A DNA stretch of 64,000 nucleotides from Methylobacterium gossipiicola (GCF_900113485.1 NZ_FOPM01000009.1:1-64000); one strand, 5' to 3'; shown: positions 54,260-63,662, counted from the first letter of the stretch. Numbers and translations: made by a program. The notes: a model not told the origin generated them from the sequence alone.

Positions 54260-57157
54260 TTACCCGAACGCCCCGACCTCGTGCTGGATCATGCCCGAGA
54301 GTTCGCGCACCCGGGCGAACGAGCGGCGGATGGGCTCGAACAGGGTGCCGTGCTCGGCCTCGTAAGTGCCGACGTCGCGCGGCCCCGCCGGTTCGCCGAA
54401 GTTGAGGCCCAACGTCGGGTCCGGCGTCACCGGGAAGATATCCTCCAGGAGGGTCAGGCAGCCGTCGATGTCGAGGCGCAGGAAGCGCTCGATGAGGGCC
54501 TCGCGGCTGATCCCCGATTGCGGCCGGAAGCCCGGAATGTGCACGGCCAGGAACCAGATCCGGTGGATCAGGGCGAGGCGGATGGCGTGCAGCAGGGTGA
54601 GGCGCGGCGACATTGTGCCGAGATCCGGCGCCGCCGTCCGCAGGCTGAGCCAGTCGCGGGTGAGTTGGCCGAACAGCCGGCGGAGATCGGGGGCGAGGCG
54701 CAGGCGGTCGAGGGCTGTGGCGATGACCACGAGTTCGTCGCGCCGGTCGTCGCGCTGGGTGCGGCGCGCGCGCTCCAGCCACACCGCCGGATCGAGGGTG
54801 TCGATATAGGCGCGCAGCACGTCGAGATCGCCGACGCTCGCCGCGTGCTGCACGAGGCGGAAAGCCCGCGAGAACCGCGCGGAATCGCGGCGCATGTCGC
54901 GGAACAGGTCCGGCGCCCGGCCCGCCGCCCGGCCGACGCCGTGCAGGGAATTCGCCAGGAACCCGAGTTGCTGCAGGATGGCGTTGTTCGGGATCGCCCG
55001 CATCTGGCGCGGATGGGTGATCGTCGCCGGACCGCCGCCATCGGATTGGCGCGCCACCGGGCGCGAGCCCGTGCGGTCGAGGAGGCTCGGGCCGAAGGTG
55101 CCCAGCAGGGCCGCGTAGCCCGGATCGTCCACCAGGGCCTCCATGTCCTGGCGCACCACCGTAAAGAACTCGGCGGAGAAATCGGACTCGGCGTAGATGG
55201 GATCGTCGGCCTCGTCGGCCCCGCTCGCCGCATCGGATAGAACATAGTCGGCAAATGAATCGTCGTCCGCGACGTCGAGGGCGAAGACGTGCTCGGCGAT
55301 GCGCTCCACCGTGGCCTGGGCCAGGGGCAGGGTGCCGAACATGAGGTAGCCGTCCGAGCCCTGGAAGCTCGATTCGAGGCGAACCCGGATGCCCGCCGCC
55401 CGGTTGCGCCGCCGGGCATCCTCGGGCGCCAGATAGGCGAGGCGGTCGCGCAGGCTTGTCGGATGCGCGCCGCGGCCGATGGATTCGCCGTGGGTGTCGA
55501 AGATCGCGAGCTCGACCCCCGTGAGGTCGTTCTGCGTCATGAGTTCGGTGATGCGCAGGCGCAGGCGCTCGATCCAGAAGCTCGCCGCCAGCTGGCCGAC
55601 GTAGCGCCCGGAATCCGAGTAGCCGAACTGCACCGTGAGGCGGCCGATGCGCTTGAGATATTGCCGCCAATGCGGATTGCGCAGGGCGTCGTCGAGGACG
55701 CGGATGCCCTGTTCCAGGGCCGAGGCCGTCTCGAACAGGGGCGTGATCTCGACCTTGTCGGCGATCCCGTAATGCCGGGCGAGCCACAGGGCGGCGAGGA
55801 GGGTGTAGCCCGTCTCCGTCTCGGCGATGAGGAACCGCACGGGGTGGGTTCCGTCCACGTGCTTCAGGATCTGCGTGATGGTCATCATCAGCCGGGCGGC
55901 CGAGGCCCGTTCGGCGGCGAGGGCGCCGAAATCCACGTCCACGGCCTGAACGTCGTTGAGCAGGGCGTGGATGGTGGCGAGGTGCGAGCGGCGCTGGGCG
56001 GCATCCGTCGGCTCGCCCTCGAGGTCGGTCACCCGGCGCACGGCGTTGTGGATCTGGCTGGCGTTGAGCCGGAAATGCGGCAGGGCATTCGAGAGCCCGT
56101 GGGTGGCGATGCCCGCGCGCAGGATCGCGATGGTGCGCCGCTCCTCGTCCGTCGTGACCCCGCCCATGGCCCCGGCGAGACCGGCCAGGATCGCGGTGGC
56201 ATCGGTCTGGGCGCGCTCGCGCTCGATGATGAGGGCGAGGGCGAAGCGGTGCACCGCCTCCAGGGACGGCTTGGTGCCGAGGCGCGGCGCCACGGCGAGC
56301 TGGCGGTTGACGGCGGCGAGGGCCCCGGCGGTGAGATCGCGCACCACCTGGGTCGCGGGCACGCCCGGCAGTTCGCGGTTGAGGCGGTCGAGCTGCATCC
56401 GCTTGGATTCGAGGCGGTAGCGCAGGGTGTCCCACCAACCGATATCCGTGCGCCCGTCGGTGTCGCAGCCGACCCAGCTCGCGATGGCGAAGGGTTTCGG
56501 CACGAGTTCGGTCCAGCGGTCGGGCCAGCGCTCCCGCGCCGCCATCAGCAGGGCGTCGTTGAAGGCGTCGACGGCGGCCCGGCCGTGATTGGCGGCGATG
56601 CAGGCCTGATCGAACTCGTCGTCGAGGGAAATGGCCGGATCGGGGCGGGTCGAGAGGGCGGCGGCCTTGTCCGTCAGGGGTCGGCGGGCCGCCGCGTCCG
56701 ATGCCGTCGCGGCCTGGGCGATGAGGCCGGCCACGGCCCGGGGCATGCCGAAGGTCGGATGCGCGGTGAACACCACGGCGAACCCGGTGCGGCCGACGAG
56801 ATCGCGAAACGCCTCGAAATCGCCCTGGCGCCGGGGAACCGCCGCGACGAGGCGGGCCGGCATGGCGTTCTCCCGCGTGTCATGGCCATCGAGGCCGACA
56901 TAGGCACGCAGGCGCTCGGCGCGGGCGGCGAGGGACTGGCCCCGCAGCCGCGCGAACAGGGCGTCGAGGTCCGCTTCGCCGATCTCACCCCGGTCGAACC
57001 GGCGGGTGATGGCCAGGGTCACCGCCAGCACGGGATTGCGGAACGGGTCTTCCGCCGCCTGCTCGCGCGAGTCCTCGATCAGCCCGAGGAGATCGGCCTC
57101 CAGGGTCTCGGGGTTCGCACTCGTCGCGTGATCCGGGCTGCGGTCCTGCCTGCGCAT
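54260..57157 (-). CDS. Phosphoenolpyruvate carboxylase-like protein with altered active site
   Basis: 965 residues from ATG 57155-57157. Overall length and order match PEP carboxylase: TAHPT (His133), PLFET, FGYSDSG, IGRG, TGSRPVARQ and MRAIPNN. Key residues differ. The Lys of GYSDSxKD is Arg518; the catalytic loop FHGRGGSxGRGG reads FDTHGESIGRGA, replacing its first His by Asp554 and its first Arg by His556; and the conserved C-terminal NTG is missing (the protein ends HEVGAFG). Family knowledge says these residues bind PEP and bicarbonate, so normal activity is doubtful. It stands alone, outside any serine-cycle cluster. Confidence 0.75.
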   Translation of the reverse strand: MRRQDRSPDHATSANPETLEADLLGLIEDSREQAAEDPFRNPVLAVTLAITRRFDRGEIGEADLDALFARLRGQSLAARAERLRAYVGLDGHDTRENAMPARLVAAVPRRQGDFEAFRDLVGRTGFAVVFTAHPTFGMPRAVAGLIAQAATASDAAARRPLTDKAAALSTRPDPAISLDDEFDQACIAANHGRAAVDAFNDALLMAARERWPDRWTELVPKPFAIASWVGCDTDGRTDIGWWDTLRYRLESKRMQLDRLNRELPGVPATQVVRDLTAGALAAVNRQLAVAPRLGTKPSLEAVHRFALALIIERERAQTDATAILAGLAGAMGGVTTDEERRTIAILRAGIATHGLSNALPHFRLNASQIHNAVRRVTDLEGEPTDAAQRRSHLATIHALLNDVQAVDVDFGALAAERASAARLMMTITQILKHVDGTHPVRFLIAETETGYTLLAALWLARHYGIADKVEITPLFETASALEQGIRVLDDALRNPHWRQYLKRIGRLTVQFGYSDSGRYVGQLAASFWIERLRLRITELMTQNDLTGVELAIFDTHGESIGRGAHPTSLRDRLAYLAPEDARRRNRAAGIRVRLESSFQGSDGYLMFGTLPLAQATVERIAEHVFALDVADDDSFADYVLSDAASGADEADDPIYAESDFSAEFFTVVRQDMEALVDDPGYAALLGTFGPSLLDRTGSRPVARQSDGGGPATITHPRQMRAIPNNAILQQLGFLANSLHGVGRAAGRAPDLFRDMRRDSARFSRAFRLVQHAASVGDLDVLRAYIDTLDPAVWLERARRTQRDDRRDELVVIATALDRLRLAPDLRRLFGQLTRDWLSLRTAAPDLGTMSPRLTLLHAIRLALIHRIWFLAVHIPGFRPQSGISREALIERFLRLDIDGCLTLLEDIFPVTPDPTLGLNFGEPAGPRDVGTYEAEHGTLFEPIRRSFARVRELSGMIQHEVGAFG

Positions 57158-57239
57158 CGATCGACCTTGGTACGGGGTGGATGGCTGTCGCCATAGGACA
57201 GCCCGACGTGGGGGGAGCAAGGCCCGGCGATGCATACCG

Positions 57240-57273
57240 CGTGGACAGGATGGCCGCGTGGACAGGATGGCCG
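57240..57273. repeat. Tandem duplication of 17 bp
   Basis: CGTGGACAGGATGGCCG occurs twice in direct succession in the intergenic region upstream of the PEPC-like gene. Confidence 0.7.
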
Positions 57274-57376
57274 CACCGAAGCCCCGCGCGCTTCACGCAA
57301 GGACCGTTCCGGCCCCGATGTTCGAGCCCGGCGGCGGATGCATCGCGGATCATCCTGGGGTAACGCTGGTAACCGC

Positions 57377-57625
57377 ATGGAAACCACCTTGATCCTGGCG
57401 GCGCTCGCGGCCTTCACCCTCTCGTGCCTCGTGGTGATGGCGATGATGGCGCGCGCGCGGCGCCCCGAACTGCGCATGGAACGCGAAGAGGACCTGATGG
57501 AGGACGGGGAAGAGACCCTGATGCGCAGCGTCGAGCCGCCCCGGGCCAGCCCCATCGACCGGTCGGCGACGATCCTGCCCATCGAACCGGACACCCGCCC
57601 CCCCGGCGACGGACCGCGTCGATGA
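57377..57625 (+). CDS. Small membrane-anchored protein of unknown function
   Basis: 82 residues from ATG 57377. One N-terminal helix (TLILAALAAFTLSCLVVMAMM), then a charged tail with an acidic patch (EREEDLMEDGEETL). Overlaps the next gene by ATGA, so the two are co-translated. No family recognised. Confidence 0.65.
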   Translation: METTLILAALAAFTLSCLVVMAMMARARRPELRMEREEDLMEDGEETLMRSVEPPRASPIDRSATILPIEPDTRPPGDGPRR

Positions 57626-58368
57626 GCCCCCCCATGCGCCCGTCGGCCCTCGCCCTCGCCGCCGCCCTCGCCCTGTGGGGACCGATGGCCGCGGCTCAGG
57701 ACGCGCCCGCCATCGAGGCTCCCGCCGATCCCGCTCCCCCGCCGCGCAAGGCCCCGCCCCGGAAGGCCAAGCCGAAGCCGAAGGCCACCGCGCCGGCGCC
57801 GGAGGAGGCCAAGCCGGCGCCCGACGAGACCAAGCCCGCCCCGGAGCCCGTGACGCCCGCCGCCGCGCCGCCGCCTGAGCCGCGCCCGGACCTCACCGTC
57901 GCCTGCGCCGACAAGGCCGCGCTCTACGAAGGCTCGAACAACTTTTCCGTCTGGGTGACGCGCACGGGCTTCGTGGTCATCGAGAATCCCCTTCGGCCCC
58001 TCACCCCGGAAAGCGCGCGGGTGCTCCAGGTCGTGATCGCCGGCAAGGTCGCCACGGCGTATGGCCCGGACCTGTTCGCCCTGCGCCGGGGCGGGGCCCC
58101 CGCCGCCCTGGAAGCCGCGACGGGCGGAACCCTGCGCTGGGACGCGACGCCGACGCCCCTGCCCGACACCTTGAACATCGTCTCCGAAGCCGGCCAACCC
58201 CTGGCGCAACTGGCCTTCCAATCCTGCGGCGACGCGCCGGCGGTCAAGGCAGCCCCGGTCGCCAAGGCCAGGGGCGCCAGCAAGGCCAAGGCCGCCGCGC
58301 GGCCGAAGGCTCCCAAGGCGGCGCCGGCGGGTCCGCCCGGCATCCCGCTGCCGGCTTCGGCCCTTTGA
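57622..58368 (+). CDS. Secreted Pro/Ala/Lys-rich protein of unknown function
   Basis: 248 residues from ATG 57622. Signal peptide (cleaved after AAAQ, about residue 28); residues 35-90 are a Pro/Lys/Ala repeat-like stretch; residues 95-210 form a domain with two Cys (VACADKAALYEG, FQSCGD) and strands NNFSVWVTRTGFVVIENP; the C-terminus is again Lys/Ala/Pro-rich. Possibly a wall- or envelope-associated protein; unknown. Confidence 0.65.
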   Translation: MSPPMRPSALALAAALALWGPMAAAQDAPAIEAPADPAPPPRKAPPRKAKPKPKATAPAPEEAKPAPDETKPAPEPVTPAAAPPPEPRPDLTVACADKAALYEGSNNFSVWVTRTGFVVIENPLRPLTPESARVLQVVIAGKVATAYGPDLFALRRGGAPAALEAATGGTLRWDATPTPLPDTLNIVSEAGQPLAQLAFQSCGDAPAVKAAPVAKARGASKAKAAARPKAPKAAPAGPPGIPLPASAL

Positions 58369-58425
58369 GAGCCCTCACGCAACGCTCCTCTCCGAACGGT
58401 CCTCGCCCCGAAGGCGACGGTGCGG

Positions 58426-58551
58426 CGGGAGTTTTGTGAGAGACACCGAGCCTGACACGGGCGCCTGTAACGCCCTAAGAGTGCCTCACGAAACTCCCGA
58501 TCACGGTCGGCTCTTGCCTTGGGCTCGACGGCGCCACGGGAGTTTCGTGAG
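58426..58551 (+). promoter_or_regulatory. Leader with three identical arms able to form alternative hairpins
   Basis: Arm 1 CGGGAGTTTTGTGAG (58426-58440), arm 2 CTCACGAAACTCCCG (58485-58499) and arm 3 CGGGAGTTTCGTGAG (58537-58551). Arm 2 is the exact reverse complement of arm 3 and, with one G-U pair, of arm 1, so 1:2 and 2:3 are mutually exclusive stems. Arms 1 and 3 are both followed by AGACAC. Arm 3 ends 12 bases before the GGAG ribosome-binding site of the cupin gene. Confidence 0.55.
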
Positions 58552-58573
58552 AGACACTAAGCCGGAGATGCCC

Positions 58574-59029
58574 ATGGATACGGGACCGGGCGGAGCGACC
58601 GCCGCCGACATCATCGCCCGCCTCGGGCTGATCCCGCACCCCGAGGGCGGCCATTACCGCGAGACGTTCCGCGATCCCCGGACCGTCGATGGGCGCTCCG
58701 TCGGCAGCGCGATCTACTATCTGCTCGATACGGGCGAGGTGTCCGAATGGCACCGGGTCGATGCCGCCGAGATCTGGCACTGGCATGCCGGCGCGCCCCT
58801 GGTGCTCACCACGAGCCCCAACGGCCACGACGCGGCCGCCACCCATCTCGGCCCCGATCTCGCGCGGGGGCAGCGGCCGCAGATCGTGGTTCCGGCCGGG
58901 CATTGGCAGACGGCGACGAGCCTGGGCGCCTGGACCCTCGTCGGCTGCACGGTCTCACCGGCCTTCACCTTCAAGGGATTCGAGATGGCCCCGGCGAACT
59001 GGCGGCCCACGCCGCGGGCGCCGAAATAA
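58574..59029 (+). CDS. Cupin-domain protein, DUF985/YML079 type
   Basis: 151 residues from ATG 58574 (GGAG 6 bases before; ATG 58568 is an alternative). LGLIPHPEGGHYRETFR (about residues 17-33), SAIYYLLDTGEVSEWHRVDAAEIWHWHAG (in part) and VVPAGHWQTA are DUF985 marks, with the His residues of the cupin barrel. Function unproven; related proteins bind small ligands. Confidence 0.85.
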   Translation: MDTGPGGATAADIIARLGLIPHPEGGHYRETFRDPRTVDGRSVGSAIYYLLDTGEVSEWHRVDAAEIWHWHAGAPLVLTTSPNGHDAAATHLGPDLARGQRPQIVVPAGHWQTATSLGAWTLVGCTVSPAFTFKGFEMAPANWRPTPRAPK

Positions 59030-59092
59030 TCCCCCATCACGGAAATAAAAGTTTCCGCTGCCGCTTGTCGCAAACGGGTGCAACATAAATTC

Positions 59093-59683
59093 ATGGGTCT
59101 CCGCCACCTCCTGGGAGCCCCCGACGTGCGTCGCCCCGTTACCGCCGCCATGATCCCCCTGGCCGTGTTCCTCGCCGGCTCACCCCATGCCCGGGCCGAC
59201 CCGGCGCCGGGTTCCACCGCCGATGCGTCGCTCAAGAGCGAGGGGCCGTCACAGCCGGTGAAGGTCGAGGAGGGAACCTACAAGGACAAGGACGGCACGC
59301 CGACCTACCACGTCACCCAGGGCGGCAAGATGGTCGATTGGCCGACCATGGCGGGCTACCTGCGCTACAATTCGAATTGCATCGTCTGCCACGGGCCGGA
59401 CGGGGCCGGATCGACCTACGCGCCGTCCCTCGTCGATGCCCTCAAGCACGACGATTACGCCACCTTCGTGGGCATCGTGGCGGGCGGCAAGAAAGACATC
59501 AGCTCCTCGCAGGAACTGGTGATGCCGGCCTTCGGCGAGAACCGGAACGTGATGTGCTATATCGACGACATCTACGTCTATCTGCGGGCCCGGTCCGAGG
59601 GGGTCGTCGGTCGCGGGCGGCCCGCGGAGCACGAGCCGAAATCCGACGCGTACAAGAAGCGCGAGGATGCCTGCATGGGCTGA
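59093..59683 (+). CDS. Four-cysteine c-type cytochrome, methanol-metabolism-related family
   Basis: 196 residues from ATG 59093 (GTG 59078 possible). A signal peptide ends near ARA (residue 35). Heme motif CIVCH (Cys96, Cys99, His100), likely axial Met144 in VMPAFG, plus Cys155 and Cys194, which fit the family of cytochromes annotated as methanol-metabolism-related (the CycB/XoxG-like group that accepts electrons from PQQ alcohol dehydrogenases). No dehydrogenase gene is adjacent, so its donor is unknown. Confidence 0.82.
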   Translation: MGLRHLLGAPDVRRPVTAAMIPLAVFLAGSPHARADPAPGSTADASLKSEGPSQPVKVEEGTYKDKDGTPTYHVTQGGKMVDWPTMAGYLRYNSNCIVCHGPDGAGSTYAPSLVDALKHDDYATFVGIVAGGKKDISSSQELVMPAFGENRNVMCYIDDIYVYLRARSEGVVGRGRPAEHEPKSDAYKKREDACMG

Positions 59684-59701
59684 GGCGCCCAAACCAAAGC
59701 A

Positions 59702-59723
59702 ACGGCGGCCGTGCGGCCGCCGT
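59702..59723 (-). terminator. Terminator between cytochrome and phaB
   Basis: ACGGCGGCCG-tg-CGGCCGCCGT, a perfect 10-bp stem. On the minus strand it is followed by TGCTTTGGTTTG, placing it 9 bases after the phaB stop. Confidence 0.65.
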
Positions 59724-59732
59724 CGCGAGCGA

Positions 59733-60461
59733 TCAGGCGATGTACTGGCCGCCGTTGATGGTGATGGTCGAGCCGGTGACGAAGCCCGAATCTTCGGCCG
59801 CGAGGTACTCGACGGCGCGGGCGATCTCCTCGGCCTCGCCGAGGCGGCCGACGGGGATGGTGCCGATGATCTTGTTGCGGATGTCCTCCGGCACCGCCAT
59901 CACCATCTCGGTGGCGACGTAGCCGGGCGCGATCACGTTGACGGTGATGCCCTTGCCGGCACTCTCCTGGGCGAGGGCCTTGGCGAAGCCGATGACGCCG
60001 GCCTTGGCCGCCGAATAGTTGGTCTGGCCGGCCTGGCCCTTCTGGCCGTTGATCGATGAGATCAGGATGATGCGGCCGAAATTGCGCGAGCGCATGCCTT
60101 CGATCAGCGGACGCGTGCAGGTGAACATCGAGTCGAGGTTGGTCTTGATGACCGCCTGCCACTTGTCGAAGGTCATCTTGTGGAACGCGCCGTCGCGGGT
60201 GATGCCGGCGTTGTTCACCAGGATGTCGATGGGGCCGACTTCCGCCTCGATCTGCTTGATGCCGGCCTCGCAGGCGGCATAATCACCGACGTCGAACTTG
60301 AAGACCGGGATGCCGGTCTCGGCCTTGAAAGCGTTGGCGGCCTCGTCGTTGCCACCGTAATTGGCGGCGACCTTGTAGCCCTTGGCCTTGAGGCCCTTCG
60401 AGATGGCGGCACCGATGCCGCGCGTTCCGCCGGTGACGAGGGCGACGCGTTCCTGAGCCAT
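59733..60461 (-). CDS. phaB: Acetoacetyl-CoA reductase
   Basis: 242-residue short-chain dehydrogenase: GGTRGIG (residues 11-17), NNAGITRDGAFHKM, ISSINGQKGQAGQTNYSAAK with the catalytic Ser/Tyr/Lys, and the C-terminal SGFVTGSTITINGGQY. Reduces acetoacetyl-CoA to (R)-3-hydroxybutyryl-CoA with NADPH for polyhydroxybutyrate; in methylotrophs it also feeds the ethylmalonyl-CoA pathway. Follows phaA after 144 bp. Confidence 0.95.
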   Translation of the reverse strand: MAQERVALVTGGTRGIGAAISKGLKAKGYKVAANYGGNDEAANAFKAETGIPVFKFDVGDYAACEAGIKQIEAEVGPIDILVNNAGITRDGAFHKMTFDKWQAVIKTNLDSMFTCTRPLIEGMRSRNFGRIILISSINGQKGQAGQTNYSAAKAGVIGFAKALAQESAGKGITVNVIAPGYVATEMVMAVPEDIRNKIIGTIPVGRLGEAEEIARAVEYLAAEDSGFVTGSTITINGGQYIA

Positions 60462-60605
60462 GATTTCCTCCGGTTTTTCGATTTTTGCAGGCTTCTGAAG
60501 GGGTGTCGCGTGCGGCTTTAGCTGGCGAGGCCACCGGCACGCGACCCATTTAAATTTGCGGCGCCGTCAAGAATTCCCGAACCGGCGCCGCGACTTCGCG
60601 CGCGG

Positions 60606-61787
60606 TCAGACGCGCTCGACACACATGGCGACGCCCATGCCGCCGCCGATGCAGAGGGTGGCGAGACCCTTCTTGGCGTCGCGGCGCTTCAGCTCGTGCA
60701 GCAGGGTGACGAGGACGCGGGCACCGGAGGCGCCGATGGGGTGGCCGATGGCGATGGCGCCGCCATTGACGTTCACCTTGTCGGTGTCCCAACCCATGTC
60801 CTTGTTCACGGCGAGCGCCTGGGCGGCGAACGCCTCGTTGGCCTCGACGAGATCGAGGTCGGACGGCTTCCAGCCGGCCTTGTCGAGGGCCTTGCGCGAG
60901 GCCGGGATCGGGCCGGTGCCCATGATCTTCGGATCGACGCCGGCGGTGGCCCAGGACACGATCTTGGCGAGCGGCTTGATGCCCCGACGCTCGGCCTCGG
61001 AGGCCGACATCAGCACGATGGCGGCGGCGCCGTCGTTGAGGCCGGAGGCGTTGGCGGCCGTCACGGTGCCGTCCTTCGAGAAGGCGGGCTTGAGCTTGGC
61101 CATCGCCTCGACGGTGGCGCCGTCACGGATGTACTCGTCCGTGTCGACGATCGTGTCGCCCTTGCGGCCCGACACGGTGACGGGGGCGATCTCCTCCTTG
61201 AAGCGGCCTTCCTTGCGGGCGGCCTCGGCCTTGTTCTGCGACTTGGCCGCGAAGGCGTCCTGCTCCTCGCGGGTGAGCTGGAACGCCTGGGCCACGTTCT
61301 CGGCGGTGGTGCCCATGTGGTAGCCGTTGAAGGCGTCCCACAGGCCGTCCTTGATCATGGTGTCGACGAGCTTGACGTCGCCCATCTTCTGGCCGCCGCG
61401 CAGGTACTGCGCGTGGGGGGAGAGGGACATGGATTCCTGGCCGCCGGCCACGATGACGGTGGCGTCGCCGTTGGCGATCTGCTGCATGCCGATGGCCACC
61501 GTGCGCAGGCCGGAGCCGCAGACCTGGTTGAGGCCCCAGGCCGTCGCCTTCTCGGGGATGCCGGCCTTGATGGCTGCCTGGCGGGCCGGGTTCTGGCCGG
61601 CGCCGGCGGTGAGCACTTGGCCGAAGATCACCTCGTCCACGTCGTCGGGCGAGACGCCGGCGCGCTCCAGGGCGGCCTTGATCGCCACGGCGCCGAGTTC
61701 GTGGGCCGGTACGGTGTTGAAGGCCCCGCCGAACGAGCCGACGGCGGTGCGGGCCGCCCCGACGATGACGATGTCTTCTGCTGCCAT
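60606..61787 (-). CDS. phaA: Acetyl-CoA acetyltransferase (beta-ketothiolase)
   Basis: 393 residues from ATG 61785-61787 behind a GAGGAG site. Nucleophile Cys90 in [27 protein letters not shown] with the catalytic His, and C-terminal CIGGGMG Cys. Condenses two acetyl-CoA to acetoacetyl-CoA. Pairs with phaB for polyhydroxybutyrate and the ethylmalonyl-CoA route. Confidence 0.96.
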   Translation of the reverse strand: MAAEDIVIVGAARTAVGSFGGAFNTVPAHELGAVAIKAALERAGVSPDDVDEVIFGQVLTAGAGQNPARQAAIKAGIPEKATAWGLNQVCGSGLRTVAIGMQQIANGDATVIVAGGQESMSLSPHAQYLRGGQKMGDVKLVDTMIKDGLWDAFNGYHMGTTAENVAQAFQLTREEQDAFAAKSQNKAEAARKEGRFKEEIAPVTVSGRKGDTIVDTDEYIRDGATVEAMAKLKPAFSKDGTVTAANASGLNDGAAAIVLMSASEAERRGIKPLAKIVSWATAGVDPKIMGTGPIPASRKALDKAGWKPSDLDLVEANEAFAAQALAVNKDMGWDTDKVNVNGGAIAIGHPIGASGARVLVTLLHELKRRDAKKGLATLCIGGGMGVAMCVERV

Positions 61788-62085
61788 GGATGGTCTCCTC
61801 ATGCCGGCCGGCGCTCCGTTATCGCCCTCGAGCGGGCGCGCCTTGTGCCTTCGCCCCCGGATGAAAGCCGACGACCTTGCGAAGTCAAGGCGGTTTGACG
61901 CGGACACCGCCGCCCTGTCACCACCGGATCGGCACTCTTCCGCGTGGACTGTGGCGAGATAGGTGTTTTCGTCGGCGGGCGAACGCCTTAAGGTGGACCA
62001 GGCGGATCGGGAACACTCTCGTCCCCGCATGCGTCGTCGGACAATCGAGCGGCCAGCATGATCGCGTCGGGAGAGGCCCCCAGAA

Positions 62086-62697
62086 ATGGCGGACAACGGT
62101 AAGTCCAACCACACCGTCATCAAGAAATATGCCAATCGCCGTCTCTATCACACCGGCACCTCGACCTACGTCACCCTCGACGACCTCGCGACGATGGTCC
62201 AGAACGGCGAGGATTTCCTCGTCTACGACGCGCGCTCGGGCGACGACATCACCCGCTCGGTGCTGACGCAGATCATCTTCGAGCAGGAGAACAAGGCCGG
62301 GGACGACAACCTGCTGCCCGTCGCCTTCCTGCGCCAGCTCATCCGCTTCTACGGCGACAGCATGCGCACCATGGTGCCGAGCTTCCTCGAATTCTCCATG
62401 GCCAACTTCGCCCGCGATCAGGACGGCCTGCGCGAAAAGATGAGCCAGAGCTTCGCCCCGACGGTGTTCCAGAACGCCATGGAGGAGCAGGTGCGCGCCA
62501 ACATGAGCTTCTTCGGCGATGCCATGAAGATGTTCACCACCTTCGGCACCGGGCCGCTCTCCGGCATGGGCGCGCATCCCTCGGCCGCCGCCCCGGCGCA
62601 GCCGCCCGCTCCGGCCCCCAGCGGCAACGACCTCGACGACCTGAAACGGCAGATGGCCGAGATGCAATCGCGCCTCGAGAATCTGGCGAAGAAGTAG
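62086..62697 (+). CDS. phaR: Polyhydroxyalkanoate synthesis repressor PhaR
   Basis: 203 residues. The N-terminal PhaR domain is clear: [20 protein letters not shown], then [24 protein letters not shown]; the C-terminus is an Ala/Pro linker and a helix ([18 protein letters not shown]). PhaR binds DNA and PHA granules and controls phasin and PHA genes. Divergent from phaA across 298 bp that hold no other gene. Confidence 0.95.
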   Translation: MADNGKSNHTVIKKYANRRLYHTGTSTYVTLDDLATMVQNGEDFLVYDARSGDDITRSVLTQIIFEQENKAGDDNLLPVAFLRQLIRFYGDSMRTMVPSFLEFSMANFARDQDGLREKMSQSFAPTVFQNAMEEQVRANMSFFGDAMKMFTTFGTGPLSGMGAHPSAAAPAQPPAPAPSGNDLDDLKRQMAEMQSRLENLAKK

Positions 62698-62789
62698 GCC
62701 GCCCGGCGCCCCGGCCAAAGATTGACGAACCGTTAAGCGCGCCCCACTTCTTGCATCCTACACCCCGACTCCAGACGGGACCGGATGCC

Positions 62790-63026
62790 ATGGCGCGATT
62801 TGAGACGAGCGATCATCCCGAAACGGAACGGACTCCGGCCTACGATCTCGTGGTGATCCCGGGGGGCGAGGCTTACGGCACGCGCCGGCCCGCGCCGCCG
62901 CGCCCGGATTCGGGCTTCCTCACCCAACTGCTCCTCGGCGCCAATCCGGTGTTGCGGCCGACCCGCCTCGATCGGACACGCAATGCCGCCGCCACCTACG
63001 CCGCCATGGCCCGCCAGACGGCGTGA
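62790..63026 (+). CDS. Small hypothetical protein
   Basis: 78 residues from ATG 62790. Polar N-terminus (ETSDHPETERTPAYDLVVIP), Arg/Pro patch, then a weak hydrophobic stretch FLTQLLLGANPVLRP. No signal peptide or known domain. Kept because it has a start with a purine-rich upstream (GACGGGACCGG) and fills a gap after phaR; could be chance. Confidence 0.45.
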   Translation: MARFETSDHPETERTPAYDLVVIPGGEAYGTRRPAPPRPDSGFLTQLLLGANPVLRPTRLDRTRNAAATYAAMARQTA

Positions 63027-63041
63027 ACCAGTCCGGAAACG

Positions 63042-63079
63042 GCAAAAAGGCCGTGACCGCCCGGGCGGATCACGACCTT
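63042..63079 (-). terminator. Terminator after rpmF
   Basis: Read on the minus strand: AAGG-a/c-CGTGA stem with an inner GCCCGGGC palindrome, then GGCCTTTTTGCC; a long, slightly imperfect hairpin followed by five T, 65 bases after the rpmF stop. Confidence 0.65.
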
Positions 63080-63143
63080 GTCGCGACAATCCTAGAACGG
63101 CCGCCGGAGCGGCCCGCCTCACCGAAGGGCGAGGCGTGAAGGC

Positions 63144-63332
63144 TCAGGCCTCGGCCGACTTCACCTTCAGCACCTGACGACCGCGGTACATGCCGGTCTT
63201 CAGGTCGATGTGGTGGGGACGGCGCAGCTCGCCCGAATCCTTGTCGGCGACATAGGTCGGGGCCTTGAGGGCGTCGGCGGACCGGCGCATGCCGCGCCGC
63301 GAGGGGGAGGTCTTGCGCTTCGGAACGGCCAT
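63144..63332 (-). CDS. rpmF: 50S ribosomal protein L32
   Basis: 62 residues: [20 protein letters not shown] at the N-terminus is diagnostic of bL32, with [19 protein letters not shown] as usual in alphaproteobacteria (the zinc Cys are absent, as in this group). A TTATAA sequence at 63426-63431 on the minus strand may be its -10 region. Confidence 0.96.
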   Translation of the reverse strand: MAVPKRKTSPSRRGMRRSADALKAPTYVADKDSGELRRPHHIDLKTGMYRGRQVLKVKSAEA

Positions 63333-63662
63333 GGGATGATCCTGTCGATGGCAAAAGGGTGCCTCAAGACGACCTCCTCCGGGAGAATCGCCTCGGCACC
63401 GTGTTCAAACGGAGATTCGAGGCGGGCTTATAACCGCGCCGGATCGCCATGGCTAGGGGTGTCGCGCGCCTGATCGAACGGCGCCCATCCCCAGCGACAT
63501 CCCCGGCCGCATCCGCCCCGTTCGAGGAAACCGGATCCTCCGCCCGATCGGCGCGCGACCGGACGACGGGGTCGTACCGTTAAGCCGCGGTTCAAGCGCG
63601 CTTTCCCAGATTGTCCGGTGTCGGCGCGGCATCGCGACCGCGTCACGATCCGGGAGATTCCC
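63333..63662. other. Divergent intergenic region rpmF / ComEA-like gene
   Basis: 330 bases. Carries the AGGA ribosome-binding site and likely promoter of rpmF on the minus strand and a GGGAGA site for the plus-strand gene. No repeat or additional gene is evident. Confidence 0.4.
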
